Origin: Paenibacillus aquistagni
Lineage (GTDB): Bacteria; Bacillota; Bacilli; Paenibacillales; Paenibacillaceae
DNA length: 64,000 nt
Assembly: GCF_900177815.1 (NCBI RefSeq)
Contig: NZ_FXAZ01000001.1
Span: 744,001 to 808,000 of the forward strand
Direction of reading: 5' to 3'
In this document: positions 19,094 through 29,245 of the stretch, one piece after another
How the letters are laid out: each line of letters opens with the position of its first letter
Numbering within the stretch: the first letter of the stretch is position 1
The notes under the pieces: generated by a model
What the model saw: only the letters and a program-made list of their open reading frames with translations
The model's database searches: none
Told to the model about the DNA's origin: nothing
Position numbers and translations under genes: made by a program

Positions 19094-19954
19094 ATGAACT
19101 CATCCAAGCATGACCAACATTCAACCGAGCGTAGAAGCAATGTATTTACTTCTCCTCACGGCTTTACAGCAGGTATCGAAGGACCTGCATGTGATGCACA
19201 AGGCAATCTGTATGCTGTAAATTATGAGCGGGAGGGCACGATTGGCCGGGTTACACCTGAAGGAGAATGCTCGGTCTTTCTTGAGCTGCCTGAAGGAAGC
19301 ATTGCGAATGGCATTCGGTTTATGCAGGATGGCAGTATGCTGATGGCCGATTATACAGGCCATAACATCCTAAAGGCAGATCTAGAGACGCGTGAAATAA
19401 CGGTTCATGCCCATGAAGCGGGTATGAATCAGCCGAATGATATTTGCATCATGGCGAACGATATTGTGTTTGCAAGCGATCCGAATTGGAGCAATGATAC
19501 AGGGCAAATCTGGAGAATCACGCCAGATGGATCGATTACGCTGCTGGAGAAGGATATGGGGACGACCAACGGGATTGAGGTCAGTCCGACCGAAGATGTG
19601 TTGTATGTCAACGAGTCTGTGCAGCGCACAATCTGGGCTTATGACCTTGACCGAGATGGCCAGATCAGCAATAAGCGGCTCTTTAAGCAATTTGAGGACT
19701 TTGGCATGGACGGCATGAGATGCGATGTGGACGGCAATCTTTATGTTACACGCTTTGGCAAAGGTACGATTGTGGTTCTCTCACCGCAAGGCGAAATGCT
19801 TGAAGAGATCCTGCTTACAGGAAAAAACTGCACGAATCTTACCTTTGGCGGTCCTGACGGATGCACCGTATATGTCACAATTGCAGATCAAGGGAATGTA
19901 GAAATGTTTGAAGCGAAGCGTCCTGGGCGCTGCCGCGCATTGCTGAGCAAGTAA
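19094..19954 (+). CDS. SMP-30/gluconolactonase-family beta-propeller protein
   Basis: 286 residues with repeated propeller blades: EGPACDAQGNLYAVNY, GSMLMADYTGHNILK, NQPNDICIMANDIVFASDPNW and GMDGMRCDVDGNLYVTRFGKGTI. The N-P-N-D and D-G-M-R-C-D elements are typical of SMP-30/gluconolactonase/LRE proteins, which bind Ca2+ or Zn2+ and hydrolyse sugar lactones. The true substrate is unknown. The ATG follows GAGAGGAG. It appears monocistronic: its own promoter in front and a strong hairpin behind it. Confidence 0.85.
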   Translation: MNSSKHDQHSTERRSNVFTSPHGFTAGIEGPACDAQGNLYAVNYEREGTIGRVTPEGECSVFLELPEGSIANGIRFMQDGSMLMADYTGHNILKADLETREITVHAHEAGMNQPNDICIMANDIVFASDPNWSNDTGQIWRITPDGSITLLEKDMGTTNGIEVSPTEDVLYVNESVQRTIWAYDLDRDGQISNKRLFKQFEDFGMDGMRCDVDGNLYVTRFGKGTIVVLSPQGEMLEEILLTGKNCTNLTFGGPDGCTVYVTIADQGNVEMFEAKRPGRCRALLSK

Positions 19955-19973
19955 GCGATGGTTCCATGTTGAA

Positions 19974-20015
19974 GAAGCCTCAGACCTTGAAGACAAGGGG
20001 ACTGAGGCTTCTTTG
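19974..20015. terminator. Terminator between SMP-30 gene and ldh (convergent)
   Basis: Arms GAAGCCTCAG and CTGAGGCTTC surround a smaller CCTTG/CAAGG stem; a short T-rich tail follows on the plus strand. Confidence 0.65.
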
Positions 20016-20148
20016 TCATGAATTATTTCTCGGGAAAGCGCAGCATTCGCCAAAACGAAACATCCATTAAGAGTTTTATGTTGATCCACCGCGATTCTTG
20101 ACGAGTCAAGAAAATCTAGGCTGCTTGTGAGCTAGTGTGCATATGCAC

Positions 20149-21138
<990 letters not shown>

Positions 21139-21182
21139 TCATCTTAATTTTAACCTAAATAAGAGAAAATATAAATCGCATC

Positions 21183-21211
21183 TTGAATAGGGAGGGGGGG
21201 TATGATAGAAT
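21183..21211 (+). promoter_or_regulatory. csoR-copZ promoter with G-tract operator in the spacer
   Basis: TTGAAT (21183-21188) and TAGAAT (21206-21211) are 17 bases apart, and the spacer is the G-run AGGGAGGGGGGGTATGA. CsoR operators are known to be G-tract pseudo-palindromes ending GGGGGTAT, so autorepression by apo-CsoR is likely. The left half-site is imperfect. Confidence 0.6.
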
Positions 21212-21235
21212 GAATACAGAAGGAGGGCATCCGTG

Positions 21236-21595
21236 ATGAGTGATTCGAAGCAACATGATTCCATGACAGAACAGCATGCTTGTTCAGACGACGAGCATTG
21301 CTGCGGTGCTCATTCTGAGCGCAAGAGCCATCATTCAGAAGAGATGAAGAAGAAGCTCGTGCATCGCTTGAATCGAATTGAAGGTCAGGTTCGGGGCGTA
21401 AAGTCGATGATTGAGCGCGATACGTACTGTGATGATGTTCTGCATCAGATCGCGTCGATTCAGTCAGCTCTGAATGCAGTCGGCCGACTGCTCTTAGAAG
21501 GCCACATGAAGAGCTGTGTCATCGAGCGCATTCAGAGTGGGGAAGAAGAGGTATTGGACGAGCTCTTGATTACCATGAACAAGCTAATGAAGTAA
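21236..21595 (+). CDS. csoR: CsoR-type copper-sensing transcriptional repressor
   Basis: 119 residues. The CsoR/RcnR core starts at MKKKLVHRLNRIEGQVRG. The Cu(I) ligand pattern Cys-His-Cys is visible: TYCDD, then GHMKSC, which fits CsoR rather than the nickel sensor RcnR. The N-terminal tail of about 35 residues is unusually rich in His and Cys (HACSDDEHCCGAHSE), perhaps an extra metal-binding tail. The start is ATG 21236 or the GTG just before it, behind AAGGAGGG. The next gene is copZ; no copA ATPase follows, which is unusual for this module. Confidence 0.9.
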   Translation: MSDSKQHDSMTEQHACSDDEHCCGAHSERKSHHSEEMKKKLVHRLNRIEGQVRGVKSMIERDTYCDDVLHQIASIQSALNAVGRLLLEGHMKSCVIERIQSGEEEVLDELLITMNKLMK

Positions 21596-21663
21596 CGGGT
21601 AAGTTTGCGGATAATGTTAACACATTAATTATTCATAGGATATGAACTCAGGAGGTTACAGAT

Positions 21664-21870
21664 ATGGTAACAGTAACTTGGAAGGTAGAAGGCATGAGCT
21701 GTGGTCACTGCAAGCAGTCCGTTGAGAAAGCAGTGGATGAATTGGGAGTCAAGGGTGAAGTATCCCTTGAAAATAAGACCGTTACCTTGACATATGATGA
21801 GAGCAAAGTAACGACAGAGGCCATTAAAGAAGCGATAGAAGATCAAGGGTATGACGTAGCAGCTGAATAA
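21664..21870 (+). CDS. copZ: Copper chaperone CopZ
   Basis: 68-residue heavy-metal-associated domain with the GMSCGHC motif (Cys13, Cys16) in a beta-alpha-beta-beta-alpha-beta fold. It binds Cu(I) and normally hands it to the P-type ATPase CopA or to CsoR. It lies 68 bases after csoR in the same direction, with AGGAGG before the ATG, and is closed by a strong terminator, so the operon here is only csoR-copZ. Confidence 0.93.
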   Translation: MVTVTWKVEGMSCGHCKQSVEKAVDELGVKGEVSLENKTVTLTYDESKVTTEAIKEAIEDQGYDVAAE

Positions 21871-21882
21871 TGGTGAAATCAG

Positions 21883-21930
21883 AAAAATTCCTACTGGCAG
21901 GGATCAATCCCAAACCGTTTAGGAATTTTT
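21883..21930 (+). terminator. Terminator after copZ
   Basis: Arms AAAAATTCCTA and TAGGAATTTTTTTT enclose an inner GGGATC/GATCCC-like dyad; an eight-T run follows. Confidence 0.8.
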
Positions 21931-22132
21931 TTTGTTTCAAATTATAGGTGGAGAGGGTATCTATTCATTACCTATGATACCCATTCATAAATTTTCGTGA
22001 AAATGAATGGTTTCTGTCCCTTGGCAGGATGTCAATTGAGATCAGAACATGATATGATCCTAATAGTGGATGTTCATCATGATGATATCCAGCAAGAGAA
22101 ATGGTGACATTGATATTAAGGGGGATGAACAC

Positions 22133-22441
22133 ATGATACTACGAGTGACACCAGAAGCGGTTCAACGATTTCAAAAGGAGTGGGGCTTTGCCTCAGGGGA
22201 CACTGTTCGAATCTTCGTTCGCTACAGCGGTTTTAGCGAGTCAGGTCCATACTCCTTTGGAATAATGAAGGATACCCCTAGATATCCGGCAGTATTGGTT
22301 GAGATTGAGGGCATTTCATTCTTTATGGAGCAAAATGACACTTGGTTCGTGGAGGAAGAGGCGCTTACGATTGCTGAAGCAAATGAAGAAATCGTATTTC
22401 GCCGTCATGCTTCTTCATCCGAATTGGATGCAGAGGCTTAA
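22133..22441 (+). CDS. HesB/IscA-like (YneR-type) protein
   Basis: 102 residues from the ATG at 22133, which follows AAGGGGG by eight bases; in-frame upstream starts would add an unconvincing 21 residues. The sequence resembles the HesB-like domain (ILRVTPEAVQRFQKEWGF..GDTVRIFVRYSG). It has no cysteines, so it cannot bind Fe-S in the manner of true IscA proteins. This matches YneR-like members of Bacillota, whose function is not known. Monocistronic, followed by a terminator. Confidence 0.7.
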   Translation: MILRVTPEAVQRFQKEWGFASGDTVRIFVRYSGFSESGPYSFGIMKDTPRYPAVLVEIEGISFFMEQNDTWFVEEEALTIAEANEEIVFRRHASSSELDAEA

Positions 22442-22538
22442 TAACTCCTAAGCATCGAAATGATGGCGCTCAATGCTTATTTGAACTGCATGATTTCGAA
22501 TGTTTTCGATAGATAGTGTGTATATCTCACAGTCGTTT

Positions 22539-22583
22539 ACGGACATTTTGGTCTTCTTATGGGAGGCTAAGATGTCCGTTTTT
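22539..22583 (+). terminator. Terminator in the 22.44-22.97 kb gap
   Basis: Stem ACGGACAT / ATGTCCGT with a five-T run. The rest of this 534-base gap shows no convincing gene. It also contains a TATAAT near 22902 that probably serves the next gene. Confidence 0.65.
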
Positions 22584-22975
22584 ACATGTTGGGCATCCAG
22601 ACTGCGGTCTTAAGACACGCAATGAGTGTAAAACGATTAAAGCTCTGCGACACATGGTTCTAGCAGCAAAGCAGGTGCGCAGCAAGGTGGTGGAACCCAA
22701 TGAGACAGCTAGTTTGTAAGAAGTTTGTCAATATGAGGTGAAACAATAGCGCTGTAGCGTGCGTACAGTGTAATAGATCATGAACCGGAGACCATACCTT
22801 ATGAACGGGTGTGTTCATCCTATAAGTTAACAGTGATTGACACAGATAACACCTTCTAATACCAATGTGTGAATGTTCCCACTACTGCTAGAAAATATGA
22901 TATAATGTAATTGTAAGCGATACCATTCTTGATAACGCTGGGTCGCTTGTTTTTCAAAGAAGGGAGATGTTTATT

Positions 22976-23464
22976 ATGAAATGGCTAAAGAAATGGTTTG
23001 CTCGCAATAAAACGTCTCACCCGAAACATGACAAGCAGATCGTCGTCACGATCGATGAGGTTCGCAAAGCAATCAATGCGTGGGAGCACGATATGCCCGA
23101 TCAGATAAAACGCACCCAACTGCTAAGAGAGGATCAAAGCGTTGATTTGGCTCGACTGACGCGATATTTAGGTGGGACAAGCGACCAACGCTTCTATATG
23201 TCGAGATTTACTTATCAGCTTTTTGAAGAAACAGACAAGGACATTCCTTACTATATCGACATGGTGCAAGCGGCAGTCGACGATTATATGGATGAGCATC
23301 CGAAGCTGCCTGTTATCGAAGGTTCAAGAAATCGCCAGATCCATTATGACCAGTTGATTGCGGGCCATTACTTGAAGGAGAAGCCGTCTATTCCTTTGTT
23401 CCTGACGACAGATGAGTTTTTGCTTACGCATGAGCCAGAATGGCATGTCCGTAAGTTACAATAA
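22976..23464 (+). CDS. Uncharacterised protein, 162 residues
   Basis: No family recognised with certainty; the length and an EVRKAINAWEHDMP N-terminal pattern recall a Bacillota protein of unknown function (possibly DUF3939), but I cannot confirm this. The first 15 residues are strongly basic (MKWLKKWFARNK). The middle is helical and the end is DEFLLTHEPEWHVRKLQ. No membrane segment or cysteine is seen. The ATG at 22976 is chosen because AAGGGA lies about 11 bases upstream; an ATG at 22967 is too close to it. A TATAAT near 22902 could be the promoter, and a terminator follows. Confidence 0.75.
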   Translation: MKWLKKWFARNKTSHPKHDKQIVVTIDEVRKAINAWEHDMPDQIKRTQLLREDQSVDLARLTRYLGGTSDQRFYMSRFTYQLFEETDKDIPYYIDMVQAAVDDYMDEHPKLPVIEGSRNRQIHYDQLIAGHYLKEKPSIPLFLTTDEFLLTHEPEWHVRKLQ

Positions 23465-23477
23465 TGGCAATCAAAGA

Positions 23478-23511
23478 AAAGTGCATGTTCGCTGTACATG
23501 CACTTTTTTCG
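23478..23511 (+). terminator. Terminator between the uncharacterised gene and tdk
   Basis: Arms AAAAGTGCATGT and ACATGCACTTTT form a perfect hairpin with a T-run. Symmetric A/T flanks mean it can also serve the convergent tdk gene. Confidence 0.8.
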
Positions 23512-23575
23512 TGTTTAATCGAATATGTAACTGAAAGTTAAGCGTAGCCGAGAAGATTCTTATTCTGAGCAAGCA

Positions 23576-24154
23576 TCAAAAAGGCGGTCGCTTATGGCAT
23601 TTTCTACAGACGGGATAATAGGTATCATTGCCGCCAATCTGAATCTGCTCTCCGGAATATATTGGCCGCCCTGCCTCATCGATTCTCAAATTCATGGTCG
23701 CTTTGCGCTCACAGAACCAGCAGATCGTCTTCATTTCCTCTATTTTGTCTGCATAGAGCAGCATGTATTTGCTTCCTTCAAACCATTCATTTTGAAAATC
23801 ATTTTTAAGTCCAAAGCCCATAACTGGAATATGTAACTCATCTACAATATCGGTCAACTGCTGAATCTGCTCTTTATGCAGGAATTGCACCTCATCAATG
23901 AGCACACAGGAAATCTTCTGGGTCTGTGTACGGTGCTCCACAGTATGAAAGATGTTTGTGTCCGGATGAATGGAAATAGCCTTTGCACGAAGACCAATTC
24001 GAGAAGACACGTAACCCACTTCATCACGATTGTCCAGGGCAGAGGTGAAGATCAGCACCGATTTGTTCTGCTCCTCATAATTGTGTGCCACTTTCAAGAT
24101 CTCAATAGACTTGCCACTATTCATGGCTCCATATCTAAAATAAAGTTGTGCCAT
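23576..24154 (-). CDS. tdk: Thymidine kinase
   Basis: 192 residues. P-loop YGAMNSGKS (8-16), the DEVQFL Walker B-like segment, GFGLKNDF lasso-associated motif, and a structural zinc site made by CWFC and CRKCH near the C-terminus. It phosphorylates thymidine to dTMP in the pyrimidine salvage pathway. The start ATG at 24154 has AGGAG 11 bases upstream; a GTG four codons earlier directly abuts that ribosome site and is less likely. Confidence 0.95.
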   Translation of the reverse strand: MAQLYFRYGAMNSGKSIEILKVAHNYEEQNKSVLIFTSALDNRDEVGYVSSRIGLRAKAISIHPDTNIFHTVEHRTQTQKISCVLIDEVQFLHKEQIQQLTDIVDELHIPVMGFGLKNDFQNEWFEGSKYMLLYADKIEEMKTICWFCERKATMNLRIDEAGRPIYSGEQIQIGGNDTYYPVCRKCHKRPPF

Positions 24155-24293
24155 CCCGTTAACCACTCCTGAATCTAATGTAAACCGAATCTACAAGAAC
24201 ATAATCATACCATATCCCAATGCGAAAAGCTGTATGAATCAACTACCAAAATCAAAGGATACTAGTAGCATATGATGAAATGGAGAGTGGATC

Positions 24294-25229
24294 ATGTTGG
24301 ATTGGCAGCTGCTTACACAGGTTATCCCCAAGTGGCTGGAGGTAAGCCGCAAGGAGGCTTCATTCGGCAAGGTTGCGACCTATATACCCGGACTTGCTGC
24401 AGCACCGCAGCATACGCTTGGGATAAGCGTGATTGGCATTACTGGAGAGGAAATTCATGCTGGAGATTGTGGATTTATGTTTACCCTGCAGAGCATCTCC
24501 AAGGTATTCTCGCTCCTCCTAGCTCTTATTGACGCAGGGGAGAACCGTGTATTTGAGAAGGTGGGGATGGAGCCAACGGGCGATGATTTCAACTCTATTC
24601 TGAAGCTGGAGCTTGTAGACCCTGGCAAGCCGTTTAATCCTTTTATTAATGCTGGCGCCATCATGATGGCCTCATTGATTGGAGGGAATACGCCAGAGGA
24701 AAAGAGCAACCGTCTGCTCAGATTCACAAGAAGGCTAGCAGGTGATGAGTCGCTCACATGGAATGAATCGGTATACGAGTCTGAGCGAAAGACAGCTCAT
24801 CGCAATCGATCCCTCGCTTACTTTTTGAAGGATAATGGAGTGCTGCTTGATGACGTAGAGGATACGCTAGAGGTATACTTTCGTCAATGCGCCATAGAAG
24901 TGAATGCCAAGCAGCTCGCTCGGATGGGCATGATTCTCGTAAACGATGGCAAGCATCCGACAACCGGGGAGCAGCTTATCCCCCGAAGATATATTCAGAT
25001 CACGAAGACTTTTATGGTCACTTGCGGCATGTACAATGGCTCTGGCGAATTCGCTATTCAAGTTGGGCTGCCTGCTAAGAGTGGAGTGTCTGGCGGCATT
25101 CTAGCGCTGATTCCGGGTCAAGCCGGGTTAAGTGTTATTGGTCCTTCTCTTGAAACGAAAGGAAACAGTATTGCAGGACTTCATTTGTTAAAAACACTTT
25201 CCCATAACCTGCAGTTGAGCATGTTTTGA
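24294..25229 (+). CDS. glsA: Glutaminase
   Basis: 311 residues, the usual length. The serine beta-lactamase-like active site is QSISK (Ser67, Lys70), and family signatures FNPFINAGAIMMASLIGG and RNRSLAYFLKDNG are clear, along with the late GVSGGILALIPGQ. It hydrolyses glutamine to glutamate and ammonia. GGAGAG stands before the ATG. Separate gene, divergent from tdk. Confidence 0.95.
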   Translation: MLDWQLLTQVIPKWLEVSRKEASFGKVATYIPGLAAAPQHTLGISVIGITGEEIHAGDCGFMFTLQSISKVFSLLLALIDAGENRVFEKVGMEPTGDDFNSILKLELVDPGKPFNPFINAGAIMMASLIGGNTPEEKSNRLLRFTRRLAGDESLTWNESVYESERKTAHRNRSLAYFLKDNGVLLDDVEDTLEVYFRQCAIEVNAKQLARMGMILVNDGKHPTTGEQLIPRRYIQITKTFMVTCGMYNGSGEFAIQVGLPAKSGVSGGILALIPGQAGLSVIGPSLETKGNSIAGLHLLKTLSHNLQLSMF

Positions 25230-25317
25230 AGCAGGTTCTCATGAGTTCAGTGTCACCATAGACAAGGCTCCGTGCATAGGCTGTCTAGAAGAACGGAACG
25301 ATAAGGGGCTCCTCTGA

Positions 25318-25701
25318 ATGAAACGTAGGCACAAGCAGACACGCGGTGCGAAGCTGCCGGATCGATCGGTTAAGGTGAGGAATGCTGATCTTAGACCAGA
25401 TGTCTATCCGTCCGTTCAGCCGGATACCTTTGCAGCATCTGCCAGCACATCGCTTGTGCTGGTCGAGCAGGCAGCGAAATTCTTGCGGCACGTTAGAGAT
25501 TATAAGCCTTATGCCGCGCAGTTGATGGATGCCGCCCAGCGCGGCAATCAGTCCGAGGTCGAGCGGCTGATCCTGACTCAAGTGGATCAGGTGAAGGTGG
25601 ATACAACGTATACACCTGATGCGATTAAGGTGACCTTTCATCGGAGTCGGAATGATCTTCAATGCTGCAAGCTTGATATCATCCTGCAATGGAACCCATG
25701 A
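25318..25701 (+). CDS. Uncharacterised small protein, 127 residues
   Basis: I do not recognise a family. The N-terminal 25 residues are very basic (MKRRHKQTRGAK), followed by a helical segment and a beta-strand-rich end that includes a CC pair (NDLQCCKLDIILQW). AAGGGG lies nine bases before the ATG, so translation is plausible. It stands alone between glsA and the DUF72 gene. A role in the spore or cell surface would be a guess. Confidence 0.7.
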   Translation: MKRRHKQTRGAKLPDRSVKVRNADLRPDVYPSVQPDTFAASASTSLVLVEQAAKFLRHVRDYKPYAAQLMDAAQRGNQSEVERLILTQVDQVKVDTTYTPDAIKVTFHRSRNDLQCCKLDIILQWNP

Positions 25702-25904
25702 AAGTCAGTTAGTCGGAACCATATTGTTCAGCAAGCACAAGGATAAACATGCTTGCTGTTCTCATTTCTCCTTTAATGGGACATGCCTGCAACAACCGTT
25801 GAGCTGCTTTCCATATGAAGGTTGTGCATTCTTTCCTTTTGATAGTAACATATGGGTGAGATCGCTAATTTATCTTCATTAAGATGACAGCATGGGGGGA
25901 GTAC

Positions 25905-26753
25905 ATGATTCATATCGGTTTAGCCGGCTGGGGGGACCATGATGATCTATACGCAGAAGGTACTCGATCAAAGGATAAGCTGTCCCGCTATGCCGCACAT
26001 TTTCAGGTTGTAGAATGCGACAGCACATTCTATGCGATACCTTCGCAATCCGTGGTCGAGCGATGGATCGAGACGGTGCCAGAACCGTTTGGGTATGTGG
26101 TGAAGGCCTATCAGGGCATGACTGGGCATCGAACCTATAAGCCTTATTATGAGAGTGGGAAGGAAATGTATCAGGCGTTTGTTGAGATGGTAGCGCCTAT
26201 TCAGGCAGCGGGAAAACTGAGCGCAGTGCTGATGCAGGTTCCGCCTTGGTTTGATTGCACACGCACTCATGTGGACATTTTGAGAAGAGCTAGAGAATGG
26301 CTGCAAGATTTGCCGGTTGCGCTTGAATTCAGACATCAGAGCTGGTTCCGGGATGAAATGCGAGAGAAGACATTGGAATTCATGAGAGAAGAGCAGTGGA
26401 TCCATAGCGTATGTGATGAGCCGCAAGTATCCGAGGGCTCTATTCCGATCGTGTTGGAAAGCACAGATGAACAAATGACAATCGTCCGATTCCATGGACG
26501 CAATGCATCTGGATGGGTTAAGCAGGAGGACAAGGATTGGCGTGAGGTACGATATCTGTATCAATATTCGGAGGCAGAACTAAGCGAGTGGGTGGATCAT
26601 GTCATTTGGCTTGAGCAGCATTCTAAGCAGGTCGTCGTTATTTTCAACAACAATTCAGGCGGTCATGCTGCTCGGAACGCAAAGCAGTTTATGGAGCTGC
26701 TAGGGCAGCATACAGCGCCGTTGGCTCCACGGCAGATCAGTCTATTTGATTAG
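25905..26753 (+). CDS. DUF72 (YunF-type) protein
   Basis: About 282 residues of the DUF72 TIM-barrel family. Recognisable pieces are IHIGLAGWGDHDDLY at the start, FQVVECDSTFYAIPSQ, VALEFRHQSWF and the late VVVIFNNNSGGHAARNA. The function of the family is unknown; a nuclease-like or sugar-phosphate isomerase-like barrel has been suggested from the fold. GGGGGAG lies only three bases before the chosen ATG; an in-frame ATG at 25884 has no ribosome site, so the exact start is uncertain. Confidence 0.85.
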   Translation: MIHIGLAGWGDHDDLYAEGTRSKDKLSRYAAHFQVVECDSTFYAIPSQSVVERWIETVPEPFGYVVKAYQGMTGHRTYKPYYESGKEMYQAFVEMVAPIQAAGKLSAVLMQVPPWFDCTRTHVDILRRAREWLQDLPVALEFRHQSWFRDEMREKTLEFMREEQWIHSVCDEPQVSEGSIPIVLESTDEQMTIVRFHGRNASGWVKQEDKDWREVRYLYQYSEAELSEWVDHVIWLEQHSKQVVVIFNNNSGGHAARNAKQFMELLGQHTAPLAPRQISLFD

Positions 26754-26869
26754 GGCAGGAAGATTGTATAGGACAGCTAGGGCCATCTGAGGCAGGCAAA
26801 TAGATGAGAAACACCTAGCTGTCAGGTGTGGATGGTTGTGATCATGTTGGCGGTCCTTTCTGTAGAATG

Positions 26870-27205
26870 TTAGGCGGCAATGATGGTTTGGCAGACCGTA
26901 TACAGCTTTTTGCAGCGCTCTTCACATTCAAATGCGTAGGGCTCATCGATCTGGGCACACAGCTTGGCGCATGATGAGGCTACTTCGGCACAGAGACTGC
27001 TTGCTTCGACCGCATAATGGCTTTGGCGGGTCATTAAGGACAAAGTAAGCATGCACGTATCTACGCAATCTCTAAATTGATTCAAGATCGGGATTCTTTT
27101 ATACAGATCTTCTTGCTGCAAGGTTTGGCTGATGCAGACGTTGCAGGCTTCAATAACTTCGTTGCAGGCGTCTATCACAGCACGATATGGATTTTGAGTA
27201 ATCAT
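26870..27205 (-). CDS. Four-helix bundle copper-binding protein (Csp/YhjQ-like)
   Basis: 111 residues. Nine or so cysteines are placed on helices with spacings typical of the copper storage proteins (ACNEVIEACNVC, FRDCVDTC, SLCAEVASSCAKLC, CEERCKKLYTVC). In characterised members these cysteines line the inside of a four-helix bundle and bind many Cu(I) ions. No signal peptide is present, so it is cytosolic. The csoR-copZ pair lies 5 kb upstream; a functional link in copper handling is inference. Confidence 0.85.
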   Translation of the reverse strand: MITQNPYRAVIDACNEVIEACNVCISQTLQQEDLYKRIPILNQFRDCVDTCMLTLSLMTRQSHYAVEASSLCAEVASSCAKLCAQIDEPYAFECEERCKKLYTVCQTIIAA

Positions 27206-27465
27206 TATTCTAGCTCCTATCCGGCATTGGTATCTCTAATCTGAGATGATGGGATCACAAATGATCTTAAACATCATTAACATCATTTGCATGATCTTGA
27301 AACACCAACAGGCATGCATAGAGCAGGAAGCAGATCTTCTAAAGCTTACATAAGCAGGCTGATGACCTGTTGAACTGCGGATGCCAGACGGCGCAGGAAT
27401 ATGATGGGTCGCAAAAAGAGATGCCCTTGGCAGCCAGAATGACAGCCCAGAGCATCCCGCTTGAA

Positions 27466-28911
27466 TTATGGATTACGACGTCTTCGGATGGAGGTCTTCA
27501 CAATTCCCCAAAGAGTGGTTATCGTAAGAACCAAGCTGACAGCGATGCCGATGAATGTGACAACCAGCGCTAAATACTCGAAGACGGAATAATGCTCCGC
27601 TCGTTTCCAATGAATAGGGTATTTCAAGTCATCGATGACCTGATTCATGCCATAGATGCCGCTGATCACGGTGAAGATCGTCAGAATCCGCAGCATATAA
27701 TCCGACCGCTTGCTGGTCGTGTTCGATTGATAGTCATACAAGGCGGACAAGGTTTGCTTTACATCCTTCAGCAGCTCATCATTGCCGTGCATTCGCCTTA
27801 GCAGTTGAAAGACATCCTGCAACTGGGACTCGGATACCATCTCACGATAATAGAAGCGGGAAGAGAATAAGGTAATGCCTCGGATCAACTCCTCTACGCG
27901 GTCCCGATTGCTGTCCAGCTGCAGCCTGCCATAATGATTGGACAGCTTAAGCAGCACAATCTTGTGGAACAAATTAAGCAGGAAGATGTAATAGTATCGT
28001 CCATACATCTCATTGGCAAGCGTAATCGTTCGTCCATGCGATGCATTTGTCATGCAGCTCAACACATGCTCGTCTGCGACATAATAGGTATTAGGCGCCC
28101 ATCGCTCGTATATTCTGCGTTTGACAAACTCGGCAATATATTCGGGGCTGCTCGACCCGATATAGGCTTCATTTTGAGCATTGAAGCCGTGCAGGCGTAC
28201 AGCGCGGAACAGATCGGCATTCGTGATCGTCTCATCGGCAGGGAGCCCATACAAGCTAATCGTAAACATGCGTTCATTGATAAAAAAAGGCAGCCGCTCA
28301 AAGGATGTGTCTTCTTTGTCTTCATCATCCAGCCAATGCAGGAGATCAGGCAGCAGCTCTTCATTGAAAAAGGACAAGATCTCATCATATATGGCGTTCT
28401 TGCTTTTGATATAGCTGAGTTCATCCTTCGGTTCAAGGTTCTCAAGCGCTCGGAATCGTCTTGCGAACTCCAGCGACTCGCTAAATGTACAAGGCCGGGT
28501 CAGCGCTGTACGTATGGTAAACATGCCGATCTCATAGGGACATAGCACAATATCGACGGAATGAATATGAAAGGGAAGAATGCTATTTGGCGTCAGCATC
28601 TCGTAGTCTTCATTTACAATTTTGGAATAACGCTGAAAGCTAAGTGCGTCCTGCGTATTTGAGGGAAAGAGAAATTGATTCGTAAACGGCAAAAACAAAT
28701 GTTCCAGTTCACGGTGTGAGATCTGATGCTTTTCTCCATAGAACGCATTTTCAAGCTTTGTATTTCGAATATCGAACGGGACAAATCCCCGCTGTTCGAG
28801 GTCGGCGCGCATTTCTTTGTATGCGGACTTGCGTATGGAAAACGGAAAGATAAACTGATGGATGACGGTATTCGCATCCTTTTCCTTTAATGTGATTGGT
28901 GACATAACCAT
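27466..28911 (-). CDS. CorA-like divalent cation transporter family protein
   Basis: 481 residues. The C-terminal YGMNQ motif (GMN at 421-423) lies at the end of a hydrophobic segment and is followed by a second membrane helix (about 444-468) and a basic tail (RRRRNP), the arrangement of CorA/Mrs2 channels. The large soluble N-terminal domain is poorly conserved with classical CorA and is longer than usual (total 481 versus about 320). It may therefore be a divergent subfamily. Transport of Mg2+ or Co2+ is family knowledge, not shown here. GGAG precedes the ATG by five bases. Monocistronic. Confidence 0.78.
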   Translation of the reverse strand: MVMSPITLKEKDANTVIHQFIFPFSIRKSAYKEMRADLEQRGFVPFDIRNTKLENAFYGEKHQISHRELEHLFLPFTNQFLFPSNTQDALSFQRYSKIVNEDYEMLTPNSILPFHIHSVDIVLCPYEIGMFTIRTALTRPCTFSESLEFARRFRALENLEPKDELSYIKSKNAIYDEILSFFNEELLPDLLHWLDDEDKEDTSFERLPFFINERMFTISLYGLPADETITNADLFRAVRLHGFNAQNEAYIGSSSPEYIAEFVKRRIYERWAPNTYYVADEHVLSCMTNASHGRTITLANEMYGRYYYIFLLNLFHKIVLLKLSNHYGRLQLDSNRDRVEELIRGITLFSSRFYYREMVSESQLQDVFQLLRRMHGNDELLKDVKQTLSALYDYQSNTTSKRSDYMLRILTIFTVISGIYGMNQVIDDLKYPIHWKRAEHYSVFEYLALVVTFIGIAVSLVLTITTLWGIVKTSIRRRRNP

Positions 28912-29165
28912 CTCATCTCCATTTAATTGTACATTTGATTAGCTTAGCCATATCTATCATGAACTATTTCAATATTTATGACTATAGTCCAATCGTTCAG
29001 CATCGTTTCAGGATAGCATCTAATGGCCATCGGCTTGAGAATCAGCTTTCAACTGTTGAGATGTCCATAAACAAAGACTTATGGTTCATATTAAGCTTTC
29101 TGGCACCTTTTCGAAACAACAACGGAATATGGGGTTGGAATCTTCGATTATAAGGAGATGTTCTC

Positions 29166-29201
29166 ATGACTTTGGGAAGCCTCAGCGTTACTCTAGGTTA
29201 G
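29166..29201 (+). other. Eleven-codon micro-ORF with strong ribosome site
   Basis: AAGGAG is followed after eight bases by ATG and an open frame MTLGSLSVTLG ending in TAG, 45 bases before the GNAT gene. It could be a leader peptide, the stump of a lost gene, or chance. The rest of the 28912-29245 gap shows no gene. Confidence 0.25.
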
Positions 29202-29245
29202 TGATGTTTACGGCTATTATTAAACTAGAAGCTAGAGGTGCACAG

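Noticed and set aside
22516-22719. Plus-strand open frame of 67 codons in the gap after the HesB-like gene
   Set aside because: No ribosome site, it starts inside the region leading to a terminator hairpin and runs through that hairpin. Residue pattern does not look like a protein.
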